This document shows positions 7,810-14,853 of a DNA stretch of 35,228 nucleotides, in pieces (position 1 is the first letter of the stretch; each line of letters begins with the position of its first letter). This stretch comes from Rhizobium sp. (lineage in GTDB: Bacteria > Pseudomonadota > Alphaproteobacteria > Rhizobiales > Rhizobiaceae). The translations under genes were made by a program, and so were the position numbers. The notes beneath the pieces were generated by a model. It was not told the DNA's origin, searched no databases, and saw only the letters and a program-made list of their open reading frames with translations. Where the stretch lies: assembly GCA_003501385.1 (NCBI GenBank), contig DNPN01000229.1, forward strand, positions 1 to 35,228, read 5' to 3'.

Positions 7810-8442
7810 TCACTCCTTGTTGTGATCCTTGATCCCTGACAGATCGATTGCAATGCCAGCCTTGTTTGGATCCGCATCCGCAAAACCTTGCGCCTTTGGT
7901 TGATCGGCCGTGGATTGTGGTTGCGGCTCCTCCGAGGGCGATCCGTCTTCTGGGGTTTCACTTTGTGATGGCACGGCCAGTTTCACGGATCTGCCCGGAT
8001 CGGGCTCCGGCGCGGTGAATACATTCTTTCCATCAAAATACCCGGTTCCCCAGGCATAGATCGCATCGTCAAAAGCTTCCTTGGCGGGTGCCTTGTACCA
8101 AGCGGTGGTGATCCGGTAGACCTTGGCAAACAATTTTGTTCCCATGCTGATGTTCTTGCAGGCGTCGAACAGATCGGCGGACAGTTCAGATGGATCCGTC
8201 AGTCCCAGACCGGCTGGATATTGGGTGACGCCAACTCGCACCACCGCAGTACCGAGATAGTTGCGCGCCAGTTCCAGTGCCTCATCTTTCGTTTTCGGCT
8301 TGGGCAGAAGGAAGGTTTTGCTATTTGATTTCACGGTAACGGTGAGCGGATCGGTGCTTCCCACTTCGCGGATAAACTCCTGGACAATCTCAATCTTCAG
8401 GGATGGATCGGCACACTGGTGAATAAGAGCTGCATCAAACAT
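7810..8442 (-). CDS. traH: Conjugal transfer protein TraH
   Basis: A 210-residue protein recognised by position and by resemblance to the TraH proteins of Ti-type plasmids: it is the last gene of traA-traF-traB-traH, starting 6 bp after the traB stop. The first 150 residues are an ordered domain (VGVTQYPAGLGLTDPSELSA, then MGTKLFAKVYRI, WYKAPAKEAFDDAIYAWG). The last 60 are rich in Pro, Gln, Ser and acidic residues and likely disordered. There is no signal peptide or membrane helix. The role of TraH is not well defined; in Ti plasmids it belongs to the DNA-processing operon. Confidence 0.82.
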   Translation of the reverse strand: MFDAALIHQCADPSLKIEIVQEFIREVGSTDPLTVTVKSNSKTFLLPKPKTKDEALELARNYLGTAVVRVGVTQYPAGLGLTDPSELSADLFDACKNISMGTKLFAKVYRITTAWYKAPAKEAFDDAIYAWGTGYFDGKNVFTAPEPDPGRSVKLAVPSQSETPEDGSPSEEPQPQSTADQPKAQGFADADPNKAGIAIDLSGIKDHNKE

Positions 8443-8448
8443 CGTGGT

Positions 8449-9603
8449 TCACTCATTGAAGGCGATAACAAGCGGGATATTGAACAGTCGTGACCAGGCA
8501 AGGGCACTGGCCTTCTGGATGGCAACAATATTGCTGCCCCCTGTCCACCAGCCGTTGCCGACAGCGAGGATGGTGTCGGGCCGATAGAGCATCGACTGCA
8601 AAACAGGCCAGAGGATCAACTGCTCATAACAAATCAAAGGGGCTGCTCGATAACCAGCACCCTCAATCACGGGATTGTCGAATAGGGTGGCGTGAGCACC
8701 TTCACTCTCGCCAAACAAACGGTTCCAGGGCTGCCACATGGACACCGGAACTGGCATCCGCTGACGATAGAGGATTTTGGAGCCGTTGGCGGAGACCTCG
8801 ATCAACACGCTGTCATAGCCGGTTGCATCCAGTTTGATCGCACCCCCGATTACGGTGACATCAAGATGCTCAAGACTTTGCTGCCAAAGCCGCTCGGTGG
8901 TCGGCGTCCAGATGCCAAAGGCGCTCTCTGGCAAGACGATGTGTTTTGCACCACTGGCAGCGGCTTTGCGCACAACCTCAATTGTCTGCAGGTGCTGCTG
9001 ATAATCGGCGTATTGCCCTGCCCGATCAAACCGGAATGTGGTGTTGATACCCCTCCATTTTGAGGGTAAAGTTGATGCGGTCCAGGTTGCAGCGTTCAAG
9101 GTGGCGAATGCTGCAATTACCAAAACCGCGATCTTCCATGTTGGCTGCGTCATCGCACCCAGGAGGATCGCGGTTATTGCCAGACCCAACCATCCCCATG
9201 CAGGAAACAAGATACCAGCTGCGGTGATCGGGCTTGCCCATCCAACAATACCAAAGGGCGGTACAGCCATGAGAATGACGGCCACGAGATAGCGGACCGA
9301 TCGTTGCCATCCGGGCTTGGCTGTCCACAAGGCGGCATGAACCGCCACAAATACAGAGGATGCCGCCAGCCACAGGGCAATGCCAATGGAAAACTGCGGA
9401 CCAAAAAACAGCGAGACGCCTTGTGGCAACCCGCGAGAGGCTCCCAGAAAGTGGCCCCCTGCCACAAGAGCTCCCATCACCCGCGATGGCGCAAACGCCC
9501 AGAAGCCGGGAAACAGCATGCCAACTGGCAAGAGTTGCGGGATCCCGCACCATCCAAGCGTGCCGGTCAAAATACCACCGGCGATGCAAAAGACGCTTCG
9601 CAA
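8449..9603 (-). CDS. traB: Conjugal transfer protein TraB (nitrilase/Lnt-like membrane protein)
   Basis: A 384-residue protein with several N-terminal membrane helices (residues 1-175) and a C-terminal carbon-nitrogen hydrolase domain (about 195-384) resembling apolipoprotein N-acyltransferase, as in TraB of Ti plasmids. Glu226 (HIVLPESAFG) and Cys325 (APLICYEQ) match the catalytic Glu and Cys, but the position of the catalytic Lys carries Gln281 (ILYRQRMPVP). The start is uncertain: no ATG fits, and TTG 9603, 20 bp after the traF stop, gives the expected hydrophobic N-terminus (RSVFCIAGGILTGTLGW). The open frame extends up to 9882 but that part overlaps traF. TraB improves transfer efficiency in Ti plasmids, probably by acting on an envelope component. 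Confidence 0.88.
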   Translation of the reverse strand: MRSVFCIAGGILTGTLGWCGIPQLLPVGMLFPGFWAFAPSRVMGALVAGGHFLGASRGLPQGVSLFFGPQFSIGIALWLAASSVFVAVHAALWTAKPGWQRSVRYLVAVILMAVPPFGIVGWASPITAAGILFPAWGWLGLAITAILLGAMTQPTWKIAVLVIAAFATLNAATWTASTLPSKWRGINTTFRFDRAGQYADYQQHLQTIEVVRKAAASGAKHIVLPESAFGIWTPTTERLWQQSLEHLDVTVIGGAIKLDATGYDSVLIEVSANGSKILYRQRMPVPVSMWQPWNRLFGESEGAHATLFDNPVIEGAGYRAAPLICYEQLILWPVLQSMLYRPDTILAVGNGWWTGGSNIVAIQKASALAWSRLFNIPLVIAFNE

Positions 9604-9622
9604 GATCGTAGAATGATCCGTT

Positions 9623-10174
9623 TTAGAGTGCGAAGGTGAAGACCGGCTTTGCCAGTCCCAAAATGCCTTTGGCCGCAACCGGCCCAAAATATCGAGAATC
9701 ATAGGACGCCACAAAATCTGAATGGAGAAACACATGATCGGGTGGCACAATGCCACCGGTATAAGCACGCATAGTTCGGTTGTCGCCATCACGGGCCAAA
9801 ATGGTGGAATGGGCAAGCGGCACGCCATCAACCAACACTTCAGCCTCGTGAACGGTGATGCTTTGACCCGGCATGGCGACAATGGTCTTGATCAGTGGTG
9901 CAAGTCCACTTGGACACAGCCCGCTCGGGAGATACCCGCGTTGCAGCGCCTCCACAAAACGATCTGCATGATCAGATAGGCAGATGAACACCGTGTCACC
10001 GGTCTCGACCTGCCGATCAAGGGGGGCGATCTGCCAAAGACCCAGCGGAAAGCTCGGTGTTGTGTTGATCCGGTAGCCTCCCAGGGAAAGGACAGATGCG
10101 AGGGTGCCGATACAAAGACCACTGGTGAGGAGAATGGAAACGGCAATGCGCTGCTGTCTCACTCGTCTGTTCAT
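9623..10174 (-). CDS. traF: Conjugal transfer peptidase TraF (S26 signal-peptidase family)
   Basis: A 183-residue protein with an N-terminal membrane helix (residues 9-31) and an S26 peptidase domain. The catalytic Ser41 lies in NTTPSFPLGLW and the general-base Lys96 in PLIKTIVAMPG, both in the spacing found in RP4 TraF. The C-terminal box reads GIVPPDHVFLHSDF followed by SYDSRYFGPV. RP4 TraF cyclises the conjugative pilin, and Ti-plasmid TraF is thought to act similarly on TrbC. The pilin gene itself (trbC) is not in this window. ATG 10174 follows GAAGCGGTGTTGCG. The gene lies 146 bp behind traA, with a possible tiny gene in between. Confidence 0.93.
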   Translation of the reverse strand: MNRRVRQQRIAVSILLTSGLCIGTLASVLSLGGYRINTTPSFPLGLWQIAPLDRQVETGDTVFICLSDHADRFVEALQRGYLPSGLCPSGLAPLIKTIVAMPGQSITVHEAEVLVDGVPLAHSTILARDGDNRTMRAYTGGIVPPDHVFLHSDFVASYDSRYFGPVAAKGILGLAKPVFTFAL

Positions 10175-10192
10175 CGCAACACCGCTTCGTGG

Positions 10193-10309
10193 CTAAACGA
10201 TACCAGGATGGGAATGGAGTGAGGCGTGACACGCCTTTGCGTAATCCAGCATCTGATCGCGAGCCCCATGCTGCTTGTCCGCTGTCGCCACATTCATGCT
10301 CCGTAACAT
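10193..10309 (-). CDS. Possible small protein (38 aa) between traA and traF
   Basis: A 38-codon frame starts at ATG 10309 (MLRSMNVATADKQHGARDQM) and ends at TAG 10193, 18 bp before traF. Its ribosome binding site is close to ideal: the traA stop itself is part of TAAGGAGG, followed by TCTTGC and the ATG, the arrangement expected for translational coupling to traA. No domain is recognised. The strong site could equally be what is left of an older traF start. It is too short for standard gene callers. Confidence 0.45.
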   Translation of the reverse strand: MLRSMNVATADKQHGARDQMLDYAKACHASLHSHPGIV

Positions 10310-10320
10310 GCAAGACCTCC

Positions 10321-13300
10321 TTATCGCGTCATACTTTGATCTTTGCTCTGGCCTTTATTCTGTTCCTTGTTCTGCGCCTGCTGTTGCGCCATCACCTGTT
10401 GCTGCTCTTGCCGGTGCTTATGGGCCGCAACTCTCTGAATGGCATTCAATTTGGGCCAGATTTTTGCAAGATTTACACGCTCACCCTCAGATACTTTTGA
10501 GCTCACGGCATTGAACGTGGCGGCATCCGGTGTTTTTGACCCAGTGAAGGCCCGCTCACCAAACCGTTTATTGAGGGCAACTGCGACCTCAGCTAGTTCC
10601 TGCTCCACCATTTTGTCATTCAGCGCAAAAGCCAGACCGGCATTCACATCATTGCGGTCAATCGCATCACGAATGCGCTCCAATGTCGCCTCAGCCCTGG
10701 GTGACAAGGCAGGAATATCAATGAGCAGCAGATTGCGCTCACGCTCAATCTCCATTGTGAGCCGCTGGCTGGCATCATTGCGAAGACGCACATAGTCGAT
10801 CAGCTCTTTGCCAAACGGCTGGATGTTGGCGAGCGCTGTGTGGCGCTCCTGCTTTGCAGCCTTGCCTGCCAACAATCCGACTTTGCCGCGCAACGATCCG
10901 AACTGCTCTGGATTTTGGCCAATCTGCTTTGCCAATTGATCGGCAGCACTCCGGTTGGCTTGATGATCTCCCGTCACCAGTTGATCAAGCTTCATCGCCC
11001 GCATTGCCTGATCCGGGTTTTGATAGATCAGCGCAACACGCTCACGCAATTCCGTCCAATGCAACACAAGCACCTTGTCCGATTGCAGCTTGTCTTCAAC
11101 CGCCTGCTGAACGGTTTTGGCAAAGGTCTCAATGCCCTTGAACCAAGGCTGTTGTGGCAACGTGGTATTGGTTACTGCTGACACAGAAGGATCTATCGAT
11201 GTTCCAACGCTCATACGCATAAAACCAAGCCGCTCTCCCACAGTTGCCAGTTTCGAGCCCAACCTTTGCAGTCTTGCCTTTTGCTCAACCAACCAACGGT
11301 ACTGATTGTCAATCAGCGCCTTTGCCACCCGCAAGCCATAGAGGCCACGATGATGGGCGTAATGGACTGCCTGCCGGTAAAGTTCAGAGCCAGCATGATC
11401 CATCCCCGCATAATTATGGCCGCCATGATCAAGGCCCGCATAATCGAGGGTCGTCTCTTTGGCACCTTTTTTGGACAGATTTTCGATCAAGCCGCCATTC
11501 TTCTCAAACGACAGGCCACCATAATAGAATTTGACATCCTCGCGGTGGCGCGTCATCGCCACATAGGTCAAATGCCGATCCAGCGACAAGCTGCCCAAAA
11601 CCTTGACCTGATCCACGGTCGCCCCTTGCGATTTATGAACCGTGGTTGCATAGCCATGATCGATATTGCGATAGTGTCTTTGCACAACACTGACCCGCTT
11701 TTGCTGATCAGAGCCGGGATCGCCAATCTCGACCACAACCTTGCCCTTGTCTGCCTCCACCACACGGCCCATCATACCGTTCTTGACGCCAAGATCACGG
11801 TCGTTGTTCAAGAAGACGATTTGATCACCTTTGGCAAATGAGCGCTCGCCGTCTTCGCTGCGGAAGGCATGACCGGGTTCAATCACACCGCGCTGCACCA
11901 GTGTATCGCGTGCCATTCGGTTAAGACGGCGCACGTCATCGCGCAAATGTGCCAGCATCACTGTTGATTTTGACGGATCATAATCACGCGACCAATCGGC
12001 AATCATCCGCTCTATCGCTTCATCCTTGTAGCGGGTGCGCACAAGATGACCGTTTGCCTGATAAGCGTTCATCGCCTTTGCCACATCACCACGGGCAAGG
12101 TCCATCGACGCATCGCGCATCCATTGTGTGTGCTGGCGATAAATCGTGCCCAGTTCTGCATAACCGACACGATCGGCAATCGATCGAAACGCTGCTCCAG
12201 CCTCTATTGGCTGTAGCTGATCAGCATCCCCGACCAGAACAAGTTTTGCCCCAGCGCGCGACACCAGTTCGATAAAATCGGCCATCTGCCGGGATGCCAC
12301 CATCCCGGCTTCATCCATGATAAACACCGTCTTGTCATCGATCACATCCTTGCCGCGGCTCAATGCCAATTGCCATGATGCCAGCGTACGCGAGGCAATG
12401 CCTGCTTCCTTTTCCAGACCTTCCGCCGCCTTGCCGGCAAGCGCTCCGCCAACCACGCGGTAGCCACACGCCTCCCACACCTCACGCGCCGCGTTCATCA
12501 TCGTGGTCTTGCCAGCACCGGCACGCCCCACGACAACGGCCAGTCGCTCCTGATTGGTCATGCGCTCAATGGCCACCCGCTGTTCATCCGACAAACGATC
12601 ATGGGCTGCCAGGATGCGATTGCGGATGTTTGCATCAACGCCATGTCTTCTATCCGAGACCAGATGATCCGCGCGACGCGCCATTTCTGCTTCAATGCGG
12701 ATCAAGGCCCGGGTGGAGAATTTGGCAGGCAGCAGCGTTCCCGTTTCCGGATCCAGCCCTTCCGCTTGCAGCTTGACCAGATCAGGATGGCCGACAATTT
12801 TCGCCATCAGATTTTGAAACAGCGTCAGATCATCAACATAGCGATGCAGATATTTGGCAATGTCACGCGCATCAAACACGCTCTTCTCTTTGGCAATGGC
12901 TGCAAGCACAATCTCTGGACGGCGCAGGATCCGTGCAGCATTTGTTCGGCGCACATCTTCAAAATTCTGAAGGCGCTCAAGATCAACAGCCTGTCCTTTG
13001 GCATCGGCAGAACGTTTGATGTTGGCAGCATTGACGCCGATCTTTGTGGTCGGTTCAAGCGCAATGCCTTGCGCCTCATAGGAGCGATGATCAATCCGCA
13101 CATCCACACCGGCGCGCTGCAAATGGGCATTGGCAACATCAGCCCAAAGGGCACGCCAGGCTTTGACCATCTCCTTGTCGCCAGCCCATTGCCGATACTG
13201 GATCTTGCCACCGCGACGAACAGGTTTTCCTTGCGCATCCAGCAGTGTTTCCCAGCGAGAGCCAAAGCCCTGTTCCGCCAATGGGCTCATGGTCACCATC

Positions 13301-13743
13301 ACATGGATATGCGGATTGTCAGGCTTATTGTGCAACACCCAATCGGCCACCATGCCTTTTGAGGTAAAAGCCTCTCGGACATAATCCCGTGCCAAGGCAA
13401 TGTTGCTGTCTTTGGAAAGCTCAGTGGGCAGTGCGATCACAAATTCACGGGCGAGCTGGGCATTGCTGCGTTTCTCATGTGTCTCCACCGCATTCCACAG
13501 CGCCTCACTGGCACCGGCAACGGTATTGCCATCGACCACACGCTTCAGCCATTGCGGCACCTGATCGGGCAAAGCGATCTCTTCATGGGCAAGATCACCC
13601 GACTTTTCGGTATAATCAAACTGGCGAAGTTCAACATCATTGGACAGCGCCATTTTGCAGCGATGCCGATAGGCAGCGGCCGCCACTGCAGAGCGCTGAT
13701 CGCCTCTGGAAATGACCTGGGCATGAACATGGTAGATCGCCAT
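10321..13743 (-). CDS. traA: Ti-type conjugative relaxase-helicase TraA
   Basis: A 1140-residue protein with two enzymes in one chain. The N-terminal MobA/MobL (MOBQ) relaxase domain begins MAIYHVHAQVISRGDQRSAV with Tyr25 aligned to the nicking Tyr25 of RSF1010 MobA, and the metal-binding HxH at 145-147 (NPHIHVMVT). A RecD-like superfamily 1 helicase follows: Walker A GRAGAGKTT at 406-414, Walker B VFIMDEAGM at 473-481, GDADQLQP at 505-512, and a late YVAMTRHRED motif. The coiled, charged C-terminus ends in a Gln/Lys-rich tail. The start at ATG 13743 is set by the relaxase N-terminus; the frame stays open to 13944 but that part covers the oriT and is not protein-like. TraA nicks oriT and unwinds the strand to be transferred. 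Confidence 0.97.
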   Translation of the reverse strand: MAIYHVHAQVISRGDQRSAVAAAAYRHRCKMALSNDVELRQFDYTEKSGDLAHEEIALPDQVPQWLKRVVDGNTVAGASEALWNAVETHEKRSNAQLAREFVIALPTELSKDSNIALARDYVREAFTSKGMVADWVLHNKPDNPHIHVMVTMSPLAEQGFGSRWETLLDAQGKPVRRGGKIQYRQWAGDKEMVKAWRALWADVANAHLQRAGVDVRIDHRSYEAQGIALEPTTKIGVNAANIKRSADAKGQAVDLERLQNFEDVRRTNAARILRRPEIVLAAIAKEKSVFDARDIAKYLHRYVDDLTLFQNLMAKIVGHPDLVKLQAEGLDPETGTLLPAKFSTRALIRIEAEMARRADHLVSDRRHGVDANIRNRILAAHDRLSDEQRVAIERMTNQERLAVVVGRAGAGKTTMMNAAREVWEACGYRVVGGALAGKAAEGLEKEAGIASRTLASWQLALSRGKDVIDDKTVFIMDEAGMVASRQMADFIELVSRAGAKLVLVGDADQLQPIEAGAAFRSIADRVGYAELGTIYRQHTQWMRDASMDLARGDVAKAMNAYQANGHLVRTRYKDEAIERMIADWSRDYDPSKSTVMLAHLRDDVRRLNRMARDTLVQRGVIEPGHAFRSEDGERSFAKGDQIVFLNNDRDLGVKNGMMGRVVEADKGKVVVEIGDPGSDQQKRVSVVQRHYRNIDHGYATTVHKSQGATVDQVKVLGSLSLDRHLTYVAMTRHREDVKFYYGGLSFEKNGGLIENLSKKGAKETTLDYAGLDHGGHNYAGMDHAGSELYRQAVHYAHHRGLYGLRVAKALIDNQYRWLVEQKARLQRLGSKLATVGERLGFMRMSVGTSIDPSVSAVTNTTLPQQPWFKGIETFAKTVQQAVEDKLQSDKVLVLHWTELRERVALIYQNPDQAMRAMKLDQLVTGDHQANRSAADQLAKQIGQNPEQFGSLRGKVGLLAGKAAKQERHTALANIQPFGKELIDYVRLRNDASQRLTMEIERERNLLLIDIPALSPRAEATLERIRDAIDRNDVNAGLAFALNDKMVEQELAEVAVALNKRFGERAFTGSKTPDAATFNAVSSKVSEGERVNLAKIWPKLNAIQRVAAHKHRQEQQQVMAQQQAQNKEQNKGQSKDQSMTR

Positions 13744-13849
13744 CAACACACGAGGTTTATTGAACACAAACAGCGGGTGCGCCGCGAAAGCGGCAACATC
13801 GTTGATGTCATCTGGGATGCGATCAGCCGACGCGCGATTGTAGCAATGC

Positions 13850-13881
13850 AGGATTGTGCTGACAATCCTATAAGTGCGCAT
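13850..13881. other. oriT: Origin of transfer (oriT), hairpin plus nick-type sequence
   Basis: A perfect 8-bp inverted repeat AGGATTGT-gctg-ACAATCCT (13850-13869) is followed at once by ATAAGTGCGCATT. RSF1010- and Ti-type origins have the same plan: a relaxase-binding hairpin followed by a TAAGTGCG nick core, cut by MOBQ relaxases such as the TraA encoded next to it. The nick would fall near the end of TAAGTGCGC (13871-13879). A second hairpin, AATCGCC-tgatc-GGCGATT (13918-13936), is also followed by GGGCGCATT. The position between divergent traA and traC is that of the Ti-plasmid oriT. Confidence 0.75.
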
Positions 13882-14041
13882 TCGAACTTCAGGCCAAAAG
13901 CCTGCTTTCTCATGAGCAATCGCCTGATCGGCGATTGGGCGCATTTTGCAAGGTTTTTAGCACAGAAAATGGGGTAAAAGCCGCAGTCGCCGTTATCTCT
14001 GTCATCGTCGTCATCGTCGGTGAGACGATTCACAGTTGGGC

Positions 14042-14194
14042 ATGATTTCGTTGGCGGGGGTGACGCTCGTCACGGGCCTCATCACTGACCTCATCCCAGG
14101 CCTCATCTCAAGCCTCGTCAATGGCATCCTCACGACACGTCGTCCGTGGGTCTTATCAAACATCCTCAATAGGGTCTGGACACGCGATTCTTAG
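14042..14194 (+). CDS. Possible small hydrophobic protein (50 aa) built on 12-bp repeats
   Basis: A frame from ATG 14042 to TAG 14194 lies between oriT and traC. Its centre is a four-residue periodic run (GLIT DLIP GLIS SLVN GIL) encoded by the 12-bp direct repeats at 14077-14124, flanked by a basic, Trp-containing C-terminus (TTRRPWVLSNILNRVWTRDS). Such a peptide would form a hydrophobic or amphipathic helix. The ribosome binding site is poor (TTGGG), so the repeats may be a DNA element that merely looks coding. Function unknown. Confidence 0.3.
   Translation: MISLAGVTLVTGLITDLIPGLISSLVNGILTTRRPWVLSNILNRVWTRDS
14077..14124. repeat. Four tandem 12-bp repeats between oriT and traC
   Basis: CCTCATCACTGA, CCTCATCCCAGG, CCTCATCTCAAG and CCTCGTCAATGG follow each other with exactly 12-bp spacing and a shared CCTCATC core; a fifth, weaker unit starts CATCCTCAC. 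Spacing near one helical turn would suit protein binding along one DNA face, for example by an oriT accessory protein such as TraC or TraD, or by a regulator. Confidence 0.7.
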
Positions 14195-14246
14195 GTTGTT
14201 AAATTTCCTGCCGCAATCACATCTATCGCAACGAGAGAGGATAACC

Positions 14247-14519
14247 GTGGCTCCACGTATCTCCAAACCCGTCACCGAAGCTGTTGACGACATCAATGCC
14301 CAGATCGCAAAGCTTCAGGAGAAGAAAAGGGCGATCATCAAAAAACAGGCCGAACGGGTCGCAAAAATCGTTCAAGACAGTGGCCTGGCTGAACTCGATA
14401 TCACCGATGACGATTTGCTGAGGGCGCTGTCCGATGTGGCCAGCCGGTTTCAAAACAATGCCACGCCATCGGCTGGTGCTTCAGCAGCGAAGATTGAACG
14501 CACGCATCCTTCAGCTTGA
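14247..14519 (+). CDS. traC: Conjugal transfer protein TraC
   Basis: A 90-residue protein of the Ti-plasmid TraC family: a coiled-coil N-terminal half (AVDDINAQIAKLQEKKRAII, then KKQAERVAKI) followed by LAELDITDDDLLRALSDVAS and a disordered tail. GTG 14247 is chosen because GAGAGAGG precedes it and the coiled coil then starts near residue 12; the frame is open further upstream to 14121 but that part crosses the repeat region. First gene of traC-traD-traG, divergent from traA across oriT. TraC is thought to act with TraA and TraD in the relaxosome at oriT. Confidence 0.85.
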   Translation: MAPRISKPVTEAVDDINAQIAKLQEKKRAIIKKQAERVAKIVQDSGLAELDITDDDLLRALSDVASRFQNNATPSAGASAAKIERTHPSA

Positions 14520-14853
14520 AGCGCGCATAAAGCGTTCCCGCAGCATGGATCGAAAGAAAGACACCCGTTCCAAAATCCAGCTGGGCGGTCTCGTCGTCAA
14601 GGCGGGACTGCGCAATCTGGATAAGGCCGTCATTTTGGGCATTCTCATCGATGCCGCGCAGCGCCTTGATGACAGGAATGCATTTGAGCGCTGGCGCGCG
14701 ATCGGAAAGGCGGCCTTCAAGCAGGATACTGCGTTCATACAAGACGCCCAATTCAACAATGATACCAATCACCATGACACCAAAGCAGATCATTCTGTTT
14801 CTGATCCCGGTCCTCGTGATGATTCTGGCCCTCTGGGGTCTGACGGGGATTGA
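14494..14853 (+). CDS. traD: Conjugal transfer protein TraD
   Basis: A small basic protein carrying the TraD family signature DRKKDTRSKIQLGGLVVKAG, preceded by a helical, Arg-rich segment (ILQLEARIKRSRS). The start is uncertain: TTG 14494 keeps the helix and overlaps traC by 26 bp (119 aa), ATG 14458 gives a longer form, and ATG 14545 a 102-residue form beginning exactly at the signature. The C-terminal third is acidic and Asp/His-rich and is read through the beginning of traG in another frame (80-bp overlap). TraD is an accessory relaxosome component in Ti-type plasmids. Confidence 0.8.
   Translation: MNARILQLEARIKRSRSMDRKKDTRSKIQLGGLVVKAGLRNLDKAVILGILIDAAQRLDDRNAFERWRAIGKAAFKQDTAFIQDAQFNNDTNHHDTKADHSVSDPGPRDDSGPLGSDGD

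Noticed and set aside
9604..9882. Longer TraB starting inside traF
   Set aside because: The added residues are a shadow of traF; hydrophobic TraB-like sequence begins only after the traF stop.
12601..13362. 253-codon plus-strand frame inside traA
   Set aside because: Antisense shadow of a conserved gene; no ribosome binding site and no family resemblance.
13744..13944. N-terminal extension of TraA by 67 residues
   Set aside because: The relaxase family starts at MAIYH with Tyr25 in register; the extension lies over the oriT hairpin and is not protein-like.
14077..14136. Tandem repeats as a possible CRISPR array
   Set aside because: The units are only 12 bp, directly adjacent and without spacers, and no cas gene is present.
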